This document shows, piece by piece, positions 10,362 through 22,496 of a stretch of 42,947 nt of DNA. Made by a program: the position numbers and the translations under genes. Positions within the stretch are counted from its first letter, which is position 1, and every line of letters begins with the position of its first letter. The notes below the pieces were generated by a model. That model made no database searches and was not told the DNA's origin. It worked only from the letters and a program-made list of their open reading frames with translations. Source of the DNA: Gracilaria domingensis (taxonomy: Eukaryota > Rhodophyta > Florideophyceae > Gracilariales > Gracilariaceae); NCBI GenBank assembly GCA_022539475.1, contig VCMS01000387.1, positions 1 to 42,947 of the forward strand, given 5' to 3'.

Positions 10362-11510
10362 ATGGCTACTTATCCGAAACTCTTATCCCCCATTGAGCTT
10401 AGCGACTCACTCAAGCTATCAAATCGTGTTGTTATGGCCCCGATGACGCGTGGACGTGCCACAGAAAAGCTCATGGCCAACTAGCTCATGGCCGAATACT
10501 ACGCACAGCGCGCCTCAGCGGGTCTCATTATCACTGAAGGAATCCACACCTCTGTTGTCGCTCGCGGTTGGTTCCAAGCTCCAGATATTTTTACTGCTGA
10601 GCATGCTCAAGCGTGGAAGATCGCCCCAGATCGTGTTCATGAGCGCGACGGAAAAATATTCTGTCAGCTGTGGCATACCGGCAGGGCTAGCCATTCTTCT
10701 TTTCGAGAAAGTATTACTGAGTACGAAGGGGATATGAAACTGGCTGGAGCCCCGTCGGCGATCAAGCGAAGCAGCCATTCCGGTAAGCAGGTTTTCACTA
10801 ATGTCCCGGGCCAGGTTGATATTGAAACGCCTCGTGCGTTGACTTTGGAGGTTGAGGCTCTGCCCGAGGAATACCGTACTGCTGCGCAATGCGCAAAAGA
10901 TGCTGGATTTGATGGCGTCGAGTTTCATGATGCAAACGGTTATCTCCTGGATGAGTTCTTGAAGAGTTGCTCCAACCATAGGACGGACAAGTATGGTGGA
11001 AGTTTTGAAAATCGCTTCAGGGCTATTGATGAGGTCTTGCGAGCTGTACTCACAGTCTACGAGCCTCATCAGGTTGGTATTTGTATCTCTTGGAATGGTG
11101 TCTTTAGCGGAATCGGATCTGATGACTTCAGAGAGTCATTTTTGTACTATGCTGAACGTCTTGCGGAGTATAAGCTGGCATACCTCCATGTTATGGTAGG
11201 TCTTGGATTTGGTTTCCACGAGAAAGGAGAGGCTATGACAATGGCTGAATTTCGCAAGGTGTATCCTGGCAAGCTGATTGCTAATGTAGGGTACGACGCC
11301 AAGTCTGCTGAAGAAGAAATCGCTGCTGGAAACACGGACATGGTTGCTATCGGAAGACCATTCATGAGCAACCCGGACTATGTGGAACGCCTCACGGAAG
11401 GGGCGGAACTTAATGAGCCAGCTCCGCAGTCGGTCTATTACTCTTCTGTGGAGAATGTGTTTGCCAGCAATGGCTACATTGATTTTGCCGCTGTGAAGGT
11501 CACCGCCTAA
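10362..11510 (+). pseudogene. Old yellow enzyme (NADH:flavin oxidoreductase/OPR-like), one internal stop
   Basis: The start ATG 10362 (MATYPKLLSPIEL) and a frame of 383 codons match the usual OYE length. It would be an FMN enzyme reducing activated alkenes such as enones or oxylipins. Family blocks seen in order are RVVMAPMTRGRA, LMAEYYAQRASAGLIITEG, FCQLWHTGRASH, FHDANGYLLDEFL with NHRTDKYGGSFENR, and the C-terminal NVGYDAKSAEEEI and MVAIGRPFMSNPDY (FMN phosphate site). Codon 41 is TAG (10482-10484), in place of the variable residue before LMAEYY. The rest of the frame is undamaged, so the lesion is recent, a sequencing error, or read through. Translation from the ATG just after the stop would lose the first beta strand and probably be inactive. 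An 11 bp direct repeat (AGCTCATGGCC) flanks the stop. Confidence 0.88.
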
Positions 11511-12268
11511 ATCACAGCTTCTACTTCCCTAACCTTCTCTGTGTATTGGCCGTGGAAGTATCCTGAGCTTCAGGACCTGAAGTGAACATAATATAGTTCT
11601 CATGCCAGAAAAAAGGTTATCCCTCCATGACTATTTGACTCTACGAAGGGTTTCTTATGAGTAGAATGATTCTTTTTCTGGGTGATGTACTGTACCGTTG
11701 GTAGTTCAAGAGTGCGGCGGAGCGCTGTTCTTTTATATCTTTGGACACCTCGTGAGAATGGCACACATGCCCACTAAAGATTGATCGGGAATTTGATGTA
11801 GTTCTTTGAATCAAAGATGGCTGCCACTGCACCTTAAGACGTGACGTCGTTGTTTGAGTGGATGTGTACCAGTTTATGTTTTGCAGATCCTTCCGGCCTC
11901 ATCTCAACTTGCTGATGATCTCTCTCTCTCTTTCACCACTGATGCCGTACGCCCCATTAGCCCGGGCTCTGTCTTCAAACGTCATATCATCATGTGGTGT
12001 TATGATAACACCACAAGACATGCTGCAAAATTCTTAGGTATCGCTGACGGGCGTAGTGTATCAGGAACACTCCGGAGTCTTCATTCACGTGCCACTCTCA
12101 GCGCTACGCGGGAACGATGAACATTTTTTCAGACGTACTGTTGAAATGTGGGAAAGAGAAAAAGATGGGCGCGTTCTTGGTGCACGGTGCAGAGAGACGC
12201 AATCGTGTATTGCGTCGATATGAACCCTCGGTTTGAGCGCGCAACTCCGGGGTTCTTATGTGCACACC
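11511..12268. other. Intergenic, no gene seen
   Basis: Holds the 3' flanks of the OYE gene and the convergent 12.3-14.1 kb gene. Only short ORFs without recognisable features were found. Confidence 0.45.
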
Positions 12269-14148
12269 TTAATCCCAGTTGTTTCTACTTTCGTGGTGGA
12301 AAGACACCATCACATCACTCCCAACTGGGACACCGGCCATCCTCACAAACTGCACCATTCCGTTTACCCACTTCCCCAATTGCAGTCCATCACCGCTCGC
12401 CTCCTGCGCCCCTTCTGCGATGCATCGCAGCACACCTGGCACAAACTTGTTCCACACCAACTTCTTACAAGCCACTTTTCTTCGTCCGTCTTCTTTCCCT
12501 CTGTTCAGCTGCAACACAAGCACCTTCATGTACTTCAAACAGAAAGGTGGCCATTCATTTTCTCCAGGATCCACAGAAAAACACACTCCAATCGCCGCAT
12601 CTCCCGCTTTCGAATAGAGATGTACCCACACCTCCAGCAACTCTGCGTTGTCACACTCAAAATATCCCATCTGTGTTGGCGTCCATTCCAATACACCCTT
12701 CCATTTGCTGATCGTAGTTGAAACCAGAACTTCGTTGAGAGTATCTTGATCTCCTGGAGCCATTTTGAATGAGAAACTGGTTCTTTTTACCGCCGTCACA
12801 ACATCATCCACTGGAGTTTGACCGTTTGCTCCAAACTCATGTCTGTTCAATATCTCTCTTTTCGCCCGGAAGATCACGTCCCCGAATTCTTTCCAGTTTC
12901 CGATCAGCATCATATGCCCCGCCATTTCCTCCAACTTAAACAAATCTTCCTGAAACGTTACAACTTTGTCCCGAAATCCTCCCTCTACAGCCACTTTAAG
13001 AATATGTGTCAATGCGAAAGTTGTGGACATTAGACTGCCTCGTTTAAGTGCAATCAGCCGTTCAGAATCATTGCGAACAATATGAAGAGGTTCGTCTCCG
13101 TCACCTACATGCCATGACCTAATTGGCGCATCGAGTATATCATGGTTACAGAATATAAATCCACTTCCAAGGCATCCCATTATTCCTTCCAGGTTGAGCC
13201 AGAAACTTTCTACCCATTCGCGATCGTTTCGTTCACTTGAACTATTTCCAAGGCACAGCACGGGAAACAGATGGTAAGGCAACAGTCCATGACTCATCCA
13301 GCTCTTCTCAGAGATGTCCGGATTCAATTGAAGAGCACTCTTTTCCGATCTACGAAATACAGAGTCCACCCAGATGGAAGCCTTGTCCCCCGCATCAACA
13401 AAAGCACGGAGCGCATGCAAACCCTCAACCAATCGGGTTCGTGACAGACTACAACTTCTGCCATGTTTGTATGAGATTGCGATTCCCAGCACTGTACCCT
13501 TCACGATATCCTCAAAGTCGACGCTTGGTACGTGCGTGTTGTTTTCAATTTCCATTGCCAGCTGTGAGACTCTGCGGTCATCATGAACATCAACAGGTGT
13601 GCAAAGCCCCATTGCCAAAACGGAACTACATCGTAGTTGCATTGATGACGGATCTTCATGACATTATATTCGAGATCTAGCGTAGAAAGCTTCATATCAT
13701 AACCTATGACAATATCTGCATGAGTTGTTGCATAATTTGCGGGATGAGGCAAAGGCTGCTTCTCAATGCCAATGTACCATTCTGAGCGTTTCATCGCTTC
13801 CGTTAACGCAACAACTCGTTCACCTGGTGATACGCTTATCAGTGACGTAATTGAATGTGATGACAATTCTGGAGGAGCTGGTAAATCTCTCGACATATCG
13901 ACTTGCGTATGTGGTTTTTCCGTAGATCTTGAGATCGAAGTGGAGGTTGAGCTTCTCTTCTCTCCGCTTTTTGTTTGTCGTTGAGACTGTATTCCTGACT
14001 TTTCAAGAGCTCGCCCGTGTTCGGCAGAAGGCGATTGTTGAGGTGTTTCATGCTTTCGCCTAGATCTGATACGTTCCGCCAAGCTTTTGAGGCGTCTGCT
14101 ATTCAGCATTGCGGAGGACTGGGCTGACGAGACAGATTCCTTGACCAT
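12269..14148 (-). pseudogene. Unrecognised protein gene broken by one frameshift
   Basis: Two overlapping minus-strand frames read as one protein of about 626 residues. The first runs from ATG 14148 (MVKESVSSAQSS) with a Ser/Arg-rich N-terminus, into a globular stretch (GERVVALTEAMKRSEWYIGIEKQPLPH). The second is open from 13642 to TAA 12269 and ends in a compact domain rich in Trp, Phe and Val (WPPFCLKYMKVLVLQLN). The hand-over lies between about 13600 and 13650, beside a GTTTTGG and GGGG run, and corresponds to a missing base. No nonsense codon is seen in either half. I recognise no family. It could be a real gene with a sequencing deletion, a recent pseudogene, or a gene with a tiny intron, although no GT-AG pair fits well. 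Confidence 0.5.
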
Positions 14149-15837
14149 TGTGAGAATGAACTATTTCGTAGATACAATAGAATAGCTGTCTTGTAACGAT
14201 AGAAGGAGACGAGGTTTAGTAAGATCAGCCGCTACCAACTGCTTCCTATTAGAAGAAATGTTCAATTCCGGGAGACATCCCTGCGTGGCCGGAAAATTCG
14301 ACAAGCCGTCTTGTATTGTTGCTGGTTTGTACAGTATTCGAAAATGGAACGCAGCCGATCCTTAGTATAACGCATGTCGGTGAAAGGACTGGCTTCATGA
14401 TGGACAAGCGGTCGTCCCTTTCGCGGATGAGCAGCATCTCAACAGCTGGTATAGAAAACAAAAGAACCACGTTTCGAAAGCCATTACCCTCAGGCAGTAC
14501 GTTGAACTGGTTCATTCCATCAGATCTGTGCCGCTCTGAACACTGCCCCCATCTCAAAAGAGATTCAAATCTTAGCTATATAGCCCATATCTACCGCAGA
14601 ATGCATACAGGGAGAACTTAACAAATATCGTTTGCCGTAATATGAAGTTCTGATACTACTGTACCAGATGCGGCTATCAATGACTCTACCTCCTATCATA
14701 CTCTTTCACTGCATATTGTGCGACAGGACTGTTGTGATACGCCTCTTAATTGTGACTCTTTTGTTTATTCCGGTGATAGATCGAACGAGCGAACAAACTG
14801 CTCTCTTTACGTGTTTCCAGCGAACGGCTGCTCATGCGAGCGCCGCGTTGGCCGCTGTGCTACTCAGCCGGTGGCGATCGACAGCCACAGCCGTCAATTG
14901 CAGAATCGTTAGTTCTAGCCTCAGCTCTAGATTATGGTATTCTGTAACTGGGTTCATCCTCCTGACTCCGCTGATATGCTCTGCAATGCTGCATAATTCT
15001 TTGGATGAGTTTTCGAAGGCTCTGCGTTTGTCAAAGTCTATTGGCAAAAACTCCATGTCGTTCTGAGCAGCGAGCTGTGCGTACTTCGCTGTCTTCGTCT
15101 TTACCGTCCTCGACGCTGCACCTAACCCTGCTTGACAGCTGCGCTTGTGTACTGATCATTGCGTGGACTAACTACAGTAACACTAATTGTGTATTCTGAA
15201 AGCGGATGTCGTCGATTAGTGACCCATGCGTGAGGACTGTTCAATTTTGAGAAGGTGCTCCTTGAGAGGGAACCGCGACTCACATGCCACAGTTCAGCAA
15301 AGCGGCGGCTGTTAGAGAAATATGTGATCATCACAGAAGGACAAAATATGCTTCGGCGTGGCTCTGTTCACCAACTCGTTTAAGGATGTTCAGCCGCATC
15401 ATGGCGAATCACATCGGCACAGGCGTCTGGCATGTGGGAGTGGGACGAGAGTGAGTGCGTATACAGTCCCACTTCCGTTAAAACATTACAGTGTATTCCG
15501 AAACTCGTGACACCCTGTTTGACTTTTGGCATGTTGGCTGGACTCCCCTCAGGCTTTCTTCTGGTGGCCGCGACGTACGTAAAGCCCGCCATCATGGCAT
15601 GTGATTGCAGACCCTTCTGAGATGTTCGATGATGATGGAGATGGAGGTTGGGACTGAGCTTCAATCCCTTCTTAGCAGCATGTGGCCCAAGCATGCCCCT
15701 GTCCCCAGGACATCCTCAGAAGTGGTGTAGGGCAGATCCCTCAATCTTCGGAATGACCACCAAAGGTTTGCATCGTTTAAGGCGAGGATGGCCATGGTTC
15801 AATGCTTTCTGTATAGTATGGAGATGCTTGACGAATC
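14149..15837. other. Intergenic, no gene seen
   Basis: 1.7 kb between divergent genes. Short ORFs on both strands show no domain, signal or repeat that I can support. The region presumably contains promoters for the 14148 gene (minus) and the carotenoid oxygenase (plus). Confidence 0.45.
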
Positions 15838-17511
15838 ATGCCCAAAACCATTTATGACTTTGCGTCTTTTGCACTGCCCATCCCCATCATATCCCTCCGG
15901 CGCAAGTTGCTGGTAGACATACGTTCCACAAACTTGTATCAGTCGAGAAGGCGCAACTCAATATTTGCGATGTCAAAGTTCTCGACAACAACTACGAAAA
16001 ACGCAATATCGCCGAATATGAACTCTGCAACGAACCCCACTTTTGACATCGGTCTTCGTACCGTGCCCGAACATCCGCAGTTCATAAGCCTCACTGTGAC
16101 TGGAACGCTACCTACATATCTTTCAAATTCCAGTTTGTTCCGAATTGGACCTGGTCGATACGAAGCAACGCATAAGGACGGTCTGGAGTACAAACCGCGA
16201 CATTGGTTCGATGGTCTTTCCGTACTGCATCATTTTGATATTAACGCTCCTCTCAATCAAGTATCGTATCGCAGCCGAAGTTTGGCTGACCCAATGGTGG
16301 GCCGAATTGAGAGCACAAAGGCTTCGTCTTATGCTGGTTTTACGTTTGGAAGATCTGATCCATGCCGCTCTCTGCTGGGAAAATTCTTCCAACTGTGGAC
16401 TCCAGTTACAATCGACCCCGAGACTAGGATCAATACCGCGAACGTCGGCGTCACAGTGCAGTACATTCCCGGAAAAGGAACTTGTGCTCGCACTGACTCA
16501 ACCTCTAGCATCAAGATTGATGAAGAGACACTTGAGATTGACCACTTCTTTAGGGTAAGCGACTTTGCCGGGCCAAAATCAGCTCAAATGTCAGCAGCCC
16601 ATGGTCACTATGATACGCAAACAGGTGACTTCATTAACTTCACGTTCAAGTTTGGGCCTCCTAAGGTGGAATATACTGTTTTTCGAACCGATCGTACTGG
16701 AGCCTCGCATGTTTTAGCGACTTTCCGAGATACCCCAAGGTATATTCATTCGTTCGCAACAACAGAAAAGTATGTTATTCTCATATTGTGGCCTCTTGAA
16801 CTGAATAGTTTGGCCGTAGCATTCAACAAGTCTATCATGGATGGGATGACCTTCCATAAGGAACAGGAGACTAGGTTTGTCGTTATTTCACGCGCACATA
16901 ATCGTATTCAAGCGATATACACATATGACTCCTTCTTTTGCCTCCACAATATTAATGCTTATGATGCTGGTGATTCTGTGGTTATTGACTTATCATTGTA
17001 TGAAGATGCGTCGATTCTATTTGATTTCGAATTGGATAAGTTCCGCACGTCGACAGAAGTATCTCAGTCGTCGTTTGTGCGTTTTACACTTGATTCTGTG
17101 ACTGACGGAACAGCCTTGGCATCGCCACGTCAAGCTCGAATGAAAGTAATAAGTGCGGAACCTTTTGAGCTTATGCGCGTGCGTCCTGACAAGCAGCGTT
17201 GTGAATATCAATATGCATATGGCGTAACAAGGATGGGCTACATGTTTGACGCTGTGGCAAAAGTTTCTGTTTCAACTGGAAACCGGCAGATATGGAAGCC
17301 CAAAAACGGCATTGTCGGTGAGCCCATATTTGTTCCGAACCCAGATGGTGATGATGAAGATGAAGGATGTCTTTTGATCGTTGTATTGAATTCTGAGCAA
17401 GAGCATTCGACTATGTTTGTTGTAGATGCAAAGTGTATGAAAACGATTGCTCAAGCTGACGTTCCTTTCATCGTGCCTCTTGGCTTCCATGGCTTGTTCA
17501 AACATACTTGA
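15838..17511 (+). CDS. Carotenoid cleavage oxygenase (RPE65/BCO family)
   Basis: 557 residues, intronless and undamaged. It is predicted to be a non-heme Fe(II) dioxygenase that cuts a carotenoid or apocarotenoid polyene. The four Fe-ligand histidines can be placed: SAAHGHYD (H255), YIHSF (H304), FFCLHNIN (H370) and the C-terminal GFHG (H551). Other family blocks are LFRIGPGRYE, HWFDGLSVLHHF, DFINFTFKFG, GVTRMGYMFDAVAKV and EPIFVPNPDG. The length is close to animal-type BCO and fungal enzymes. From ATG 15838 there is a 44-residue N-terminal extension rich in Arg and hydrophobics that could be an organelle transit peptide. ATG 15970 (MSKFSTTTT) is the alternative start. Its neighbours are two damaged metabolic genes, yet this one has an open frame. 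The substrate cannot be told from the sequence. Confidence 0.92.
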   Translation: MPKTIYDFASFALPIPIISLRRKLLVDIRSTNLYQSRRRNSIFAMSKFSTTTTKNAISPNMNSATNPTFDIGLRTVPEHPQFISLTVTGTLPTYLSNSSLFRIGPGRYEATHKDGLEYKPRHWFDGLSVLHHFDINAPLNQVSYRSRSLADPMVGRIESTKASSYAGFTFGRSDPCRSLLGKFFQLWTPVTIDPETRINTANVGVTVQYIPGKGTCARTDSTSSIKIDEETLEIDHFFRVSDFAGPKSAQMSAAHGHYDTQTGDFINFTFKFGPPKVEYTVFRTDRTGASHVLATFRDTPRYIHSFATTEKYVILILWPLELNSLAVAFNKSIMDGMTFHKEQETRFVVISRAHNRIQAIYTYDSFFCLHNINAYDAGDSVVIDLSLYEDASILFDFELDKFRTSTEVSQSSFVRFTLDSVTDGTALASPRQARMKVISAEPFELMRVRPDKQRCEYQYAYGVTRMGYMFDAVAKVSVSTGNRQIWKPKNGIVGEPIFVPNPDGDDEDEGCLLIVVLNSEQEHSTMFVVDAKCMKTIAQADVPFIVPLGFHGLFKHT

Positions 17512-18230
17512 TGAAAACAGGGGGCAGTCATTTCTTAGTTACATCTTAGAATTAAGTTTCATGGACAAATAGGTTGGACGTCTAACGAAGATACTGGTGG
17601 TGGAGTGAGAGTGAGTCATGCGCTATCCTGAAGGAAGAAACTGGTGCTAAATAAACGATGGGAACTGATGTTAACCTTTGTTTGCCAGTGAGAACCTGTA
17701 CATGATTTGAAAGGTTCAGTAGAGTCGATCGCAAAGTAGTACTACAATGTAGAAGGTCTACACATTGTTAACGGGCTGTCAGACAGTTGAATTCAATCAT
17801 TGGATTATCGAGCTATGCTGCATCTAGCAAGCCAACTTTTGTCCTACCTTTCACCACATGTGGGCGGGTATAACGTACCATAACCAATATCTATCGACGC
17901 CTGATTCATATCGTGTCACATATAGTATGCACCTTCCGCAAGTTGTGTTGCTCAACTTTTCGTCAGCGTAGTTGAGATGTTTTCCAGAATTGCCGACGAA
18001 AATGTTGTTGCTGTGCTGTGGATTAAGAGCATGTTGTGACAGATATCTGAGATGCAACCCCGGGAAAAAAAACTTCTTCAATCTAAGATATCAAGCTTGC
18101 AGGAAAAGGCTTGAGTGAAAGTGCAGAACTTTTATGAAAAGCTACTTGCCTTGAACTTCCCTTGGGTAATGACAGTTTCTTTGTCATGCTAAACATAATA
18201 CCACAGCAAGGAAACATGAGACCAATTTCG
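17512..18230. other. Intergenic; possible carrier-domain relic
   Basis: The 3' flank of two convergent genes. On the minus strand just past the adenylation gene's last stop, the frame continues in broken pieces. It could be a decayed carrier (PCP) domain, as expected in an NRPS-like enzyme, but no clear phosphopantetheine Ser motif is visible. Confidence 0.3.
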
Positions 18231-19931
18231 CTATAACCAGAGTGCCCCACGTAGCACTCTGGACAAGTGAGATACTGCAGATACAGATAATGGATTACTC
18301 GCATTGGTGATGTCCACCACTTCCTTTGCCTCTTTCTTGGACCCACTCAAGGTGGATTTGGTGTGAGACAACCCCCTGAGGAGAGCACGTTTATCCACCT
18401 TTCCATTTCCGGTTCTAGGGAGATCCTCCATGGACAATACCTGTGAGGGGACACAATAATACGGTAGATGTGCCCGAACCATGCGTACAACGTTCTCGGC
18501 CCTGACGTCAGCAGGTGTGACAAAAGCAACCAAGGACTCGTTGAACTTCAGGACAACGGCTTTCTTGACTCCTGCAGTGTTTTCTACCACTGAAGATACT
18601 CCATCCAACTCAACCCGGAATCCCTATACTTTCACCTCTTCGTCAACTCTTCCAAAATGTTCAAGCTCACCATCAACTGTCCATCGGCCTAAATCACCAG
18701 TGCGATACATTCGTGCCTTACCGCCAAGGAATGGATCCGTCATAAAGCGTTCCTTCGTAAGTGGAGTGTTACCCAAATATCGTCTCGAAACACAGTCACC
18801 ACCTGCTCACATTTCACCGACGTCACCCACACGGCACGGCGCAAGTGCTTCTCGATCCAGCACATAGACAGTGTTGTTGGGAGTTGGTTTTCCGATGGTG
18901 AGTCGGGTCTCGTTAGCTGTGTGCTTTTTTGCTGTATTGATGATTGTAACTTCTGTAGGTCCACAAGAGTTGTAAAACGTACAGAATTTACCCCATTCGT
19001 CCGCAAGAGCCCGGGGGCAGGGCTCACCAGCAACTGCAACAGTTTCAACATGATGCATTTTTGAAGAATCTAACGTTCCGAGAACAGTCGGGGTTGATAT
19101 CACAACTTGAGCATGACGAACAGCATGGGAAATATTTCGATCGCGAATGACTAACGTAGCGCCATGAGAAAGGCAGCCTAACACCTCCCAGGCGCACATG
19201 TCAAATGCAATGCTCAGAATCTGCGACACACGAATTCCGTTTCGCATACCCAAGCTTATGGGATCAGTGAGCAAAACATTTGCCACATTACCATGCGTGA
19301 CTTGAACGCCTTTAGGTAAACCAGTAGTACCAGAAGTGGAGATGATATAACAGGTATCTGACGGACGTACAGAATGTTGAGGCTGCTTAAATTGAGGAAG
19401 CTTCGTTCCTTCTTCCTCTGCCTCCTTGACCGTGAGCACAGCGGTTTCTGAGAATTGCGGAAGTCCTGAGGCATGCACATGGGTGGTTAAGATGACAGGA
19501 GCTTGAGCAGCAGCTGCGACACGGACTAATTGCGCATGGGGTGCAATACGGGCGTCTTGCGGTACGTAGCTGGCACCAAGTCGAAGAATTGCGACGATTG
19601 CGACAAGCATATCAAGCCCTCGAGAAAGAAAGATACAAACAGAATCTCCAGAAGCAACACCGTGAGCTTTCAGAGCAGCCGAAACAAGATTGGCACGTTT
19701 ATGGAGGATGGCGTACGTTATTTGTTCTGTTAGATGTATAGACCCGTTGTGCTGAACTGTGTGGGCAGCCACAGAATGCGGATATTTGGTCATTGCATCG
19801 TGGATTGCTGATATGATAGTTGGGTGGGTGGGCGATATCGATGCGCCCGCTGAAAACTCACAGAAGCGTTTGCGATCATTTGCCGAAAGAGAAACAAGCG
19901 CTGGGTCTTGGGGCCATAGAGAAGTGCTCAT
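18231..19931 (-). pseudogene. Adenylation-domain enzyme (AMP-binding/NRPS-like), two internal stops
   Basis: One continuous frame of 567 codons from ATG 19931 (MSTSLWPQDPALVS). It would activate an amino or other carboxylic acid as acyl-AMP. Core motifs in order are LGASYVPQDARI (A2), CYIISTSGTTGLPKGV (A3, phosphate loop), FDMCAWEVLG (A4 region), YNSCGPTEVTI (A5), IGKPTPNNTVYVLD (A6), MYRTGDLGRW (A7), GRVDEEVKV..GFRVEL (A8) and PRTGNGKVDKRAL (A10, catalytic Lys). TGA at 18807-18809 stands where GEMWAGG is expected (Trp to stop). TAG at 18624-18626 lies inside A8. With two nonsense codons in frame it is almost certainly a pseudogene, though everything else is intact. The sequence after A10 may have led into a carrier domain. 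Specificity residues were not decoded. Confidence 0.9.
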
Positions 19932-21186
19932 CGTGAGTAACAGTCTGATTTGAGGCGAAGCCAGGGTAGGGACCAGTGCGGTGCGGTACTTCACGGGAAC
20001 ACTCCAAGGCCTGGTGGAGAAGTCGAATGGGTAGCAACTTGCTCGGCCAGTTCTTCTTATGTAGTACAATTACGAGAGTATTGAGCAGTTAAAAATACCA
20101 AAAGCGGAACACTTATCCGGGGGATCGATTCATAAATCCTTGAAGACGTAAGAGAAAGTAAAAGAAGCCCAACGAGTTGCACCAAAGACCGAGAGCATCA
20201 CCACATTGCTGAATGGAAAGGAGATAAACAACACATCAGTGTCACACGAAAGAATGCGACGAAAGGATTGTGGAGCTCCCACTCCAGAAACCAACATGCA
20301 CATTTGTCTCTTGTACGTCCGCACGGGTGTGGCTTCTCCACGGTTTTCAGGACCTGAGAAGCCGGGCAAACGAGCATCATCCGAACATTTTGCCGGTGAA
20401 TTGTGATCGCAGTAACTGGAGAACGTGATGTTCGCTGTTCTATTCGAAGATGGCCGAATTCTTCGGCATTCGTCAGCGAAACGGTCCCGTGGCGTATTAG
20501 CGTGCCGCTTCGTAGTCATTACTGCGAATTCATGACGGCAAAAAGGACAACCGCCCAAATCAAGACTTGTTTGCAAGGCAAGCTCTCCCTGGAAAACTGC
20601 TCTAACCACTCTAAGCCTTAGCTTGAGAATGAACAAGCAGTTTTGGTGAGGGCGATCATTATGACTGGTCGTGGTGCAGCGAAGTGGCTGCTATTCGAAG
20701 TGCCACTTGTGTGGCGGGCGAAGAAACGTGGCGGTGGAGAGGGAAGGAAACGAGGCGTACACACATGGGCACACACATGACCACGAAGTCGCTGGCAGCA
20801 AAAAGCGTGTGTGTTGGCAGGAGAGCGCCGCAGTTGTGGGTATCTCGGTCGTGCATTGGCACCATCCTGATGCCTACGGCTGCAGCGATGAACGATATAA
20901 CCAACTGTCTCATGTTCATTATATTTTCATTGATTTCAGTAGCTGATAAAGGAAATTACCGAACTTTCAACGACGGCAGTGAATGTGAAATAAGTTTACA
21001 GAGCATCAATTGAGTCTTCCAATCCAGGGAGCTCTGGAAATGAGAAAGGGCGAGTTCATTTAGAGCTCACTGAAGTTCAATTTTTTAAAGAAACAGTGTG
21101 CACTGACAAGTCACTGAAATTTAATAAAAATTGACCATGTCACTGAAGTTTTACATACAAATTACTGAGATAGAGTTTTGCCTGGG
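19932..21186. other. Intergenic with short TCACTGAA repeats
   Basis: No convincing gene. Near the retroelement junction an AT-rich stretch carries a repeated short motif, TCACTGAA(G/A)TT, at 21067, 21111 and 21140. Partial CACTGA and TTACTGAG versions lie between and after these. They may be remnants of an older repeat or a target hotspot. Confidence 0.4.
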
Positions 21187-22190
21187 GACCCTTCAACTGT
21201 CAGATCGAGCTCCACACTTCCGTGACCAACAGACTGCAACTTGGAATCATTGCCGATACTCACACCCGACGACACCTTTGTCTCGTACGTTTGGAACATT
21301 GAGTCATCATAAGTCATGTGTGCAGTAGCTCCAGAGTCAACAATCCAGTCACTGTTAGTGGCCTTGTCGGCACCATTCGCAATGAGGCATACAAAGTCAG
21401 AATCGCTGCCGCCCGTACCTTGCTCATCGTTGAGCGCGGTATGTACACTTGGGTAAGCAGCATCGATCTGATCCTTGTTAGCCCCATCACGTTGCTTTTT
21501 GAAACAGTTCTTCTGGATATGACCCTTTATGCCACAATAGTAACACACAACCCACTTCAATGACTTCCTACGAAACTGGCGTCCCACGAGTGCATCATCA
21601 CTACCGTACTCCTCCTTGGCAAGATCACTCATACGTTGCCCTTCTTGCAACAGACTGCTCTTCACAAACTCCATAGTGAGTTGGCGATCTCCGATCGTGG
21701 TGTCAATTGCAACAATGAGGTGTTCGAAACGTTCCGGAAGTCCACGTAGAGCAGCCATAGCAATGTCCTCTTTTTCAACGTTGACGTCCATACTCTTGAG
21801 TTCGGAGGCCAAGTGCCGAACACGATTGATGAATTGCAACATCTTCTCGTCCTCGCGCATCTTGACAGAGTAGAAAGCACGTCTGGCGTTGATTCGGTTC
21901 AGAAGAGTCTTGCGTTGAAGCACATTGCAAATGGCCTTCCATGCGTTAGCAGCAGTCTCGATGTCTCGAATGTGATCCAAGTGCTCGTCGGCAAGCGTGA
22001 GTCCAATGATAGCTCTGGCCCTTTCGTCGCGGATTTGCCACTTTACCAGTTCTTCTTCATCCGTGGGTGCAGAAGTGGTGAGATGGTTCTTGAGGTCTTT
22101 CAGTGCAAGTACATACTGAATCTTCTGCTTCCAAGTATGGAAGTTATCCTCAATCAACTTCTCGATCTTGAGCCCACCAACCGAATGCAT
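21162..22190 (-). pseudogene. gag: Copia gag and start of protease (copy B), open but truncated
   Basis: 342 residues, open throughout. The order is the copia gag domain (NNFHTWKQKIQYVL-like start, LADEHLDHI, FYSVKMREDEKMLQFINRV), a CCHC zinc knuckle (CYYCGIKGHIQKNC), then the protease active-site block WIVDSGATAHM. It keeps the Trp before IVDSGA that copy A has lost, and lacks copy A's 13 bp insertion. The last seven residues (PGKTLSQ) come from flanking DNA after the breakpoint. It is closely similar to copy A but not identical. It is labelled a pseudogene because integrase, RT and RNase H are absent. A retained gag ORF could still be expressed. Confidence 0.8.
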
Positions 22191-22496
22191 AATGTAAGAG
22201 AGGAACTGCTGATCAAGTCAAACACGGCAGACGGAAATAGGCAGCAACGGCAGACAACAACAGCAAACAACGATAGCAAACAACAACAATAAACAACAAC
22301 AACAACAACAATAGTAGAAAGAATACTTCAATAGTCGGGACCACTGGCAGGAACTAAATTCCCAGTACCCTAGGGGATCGGACCCCTGACCCCCGGAGAC
22401 CCTCCGGGTAGGAAACGACTTCTGCAGTCTACCTCCTCCTGCGTTCCAGGAGAAGGCGCGTTGCTCTCTACGAGGCGTCCAAAGGATGGTTAATGA
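21187..22496 (-). mobile_element. Inverted fragment of a second copia element (copy B)
   Basis: This stretch is the reverse complement of the leader and gag part of the neighbouring element (copy A, about 24186-25560). It covers the conserved leader block, the GTT-rich tract, gag and the start of protease. It begins exactly at the first base of copy A's 5' LTR and ends near 21186, where homology stops abruptly after the protein sequence VELDLTVEGS. It has no LTR or PBS of its own. The left part of its leader is missing, and it is not found after copy A. So it is either a target into which A inserted, with later loss of one half, or the product of a rearrangement. Confidence 0.85.

Noticed and set aside
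13237..13680. 147-codon plus-strand ORF
   Set aside because: It is the antisense shadow of the 12269-14148 gene.
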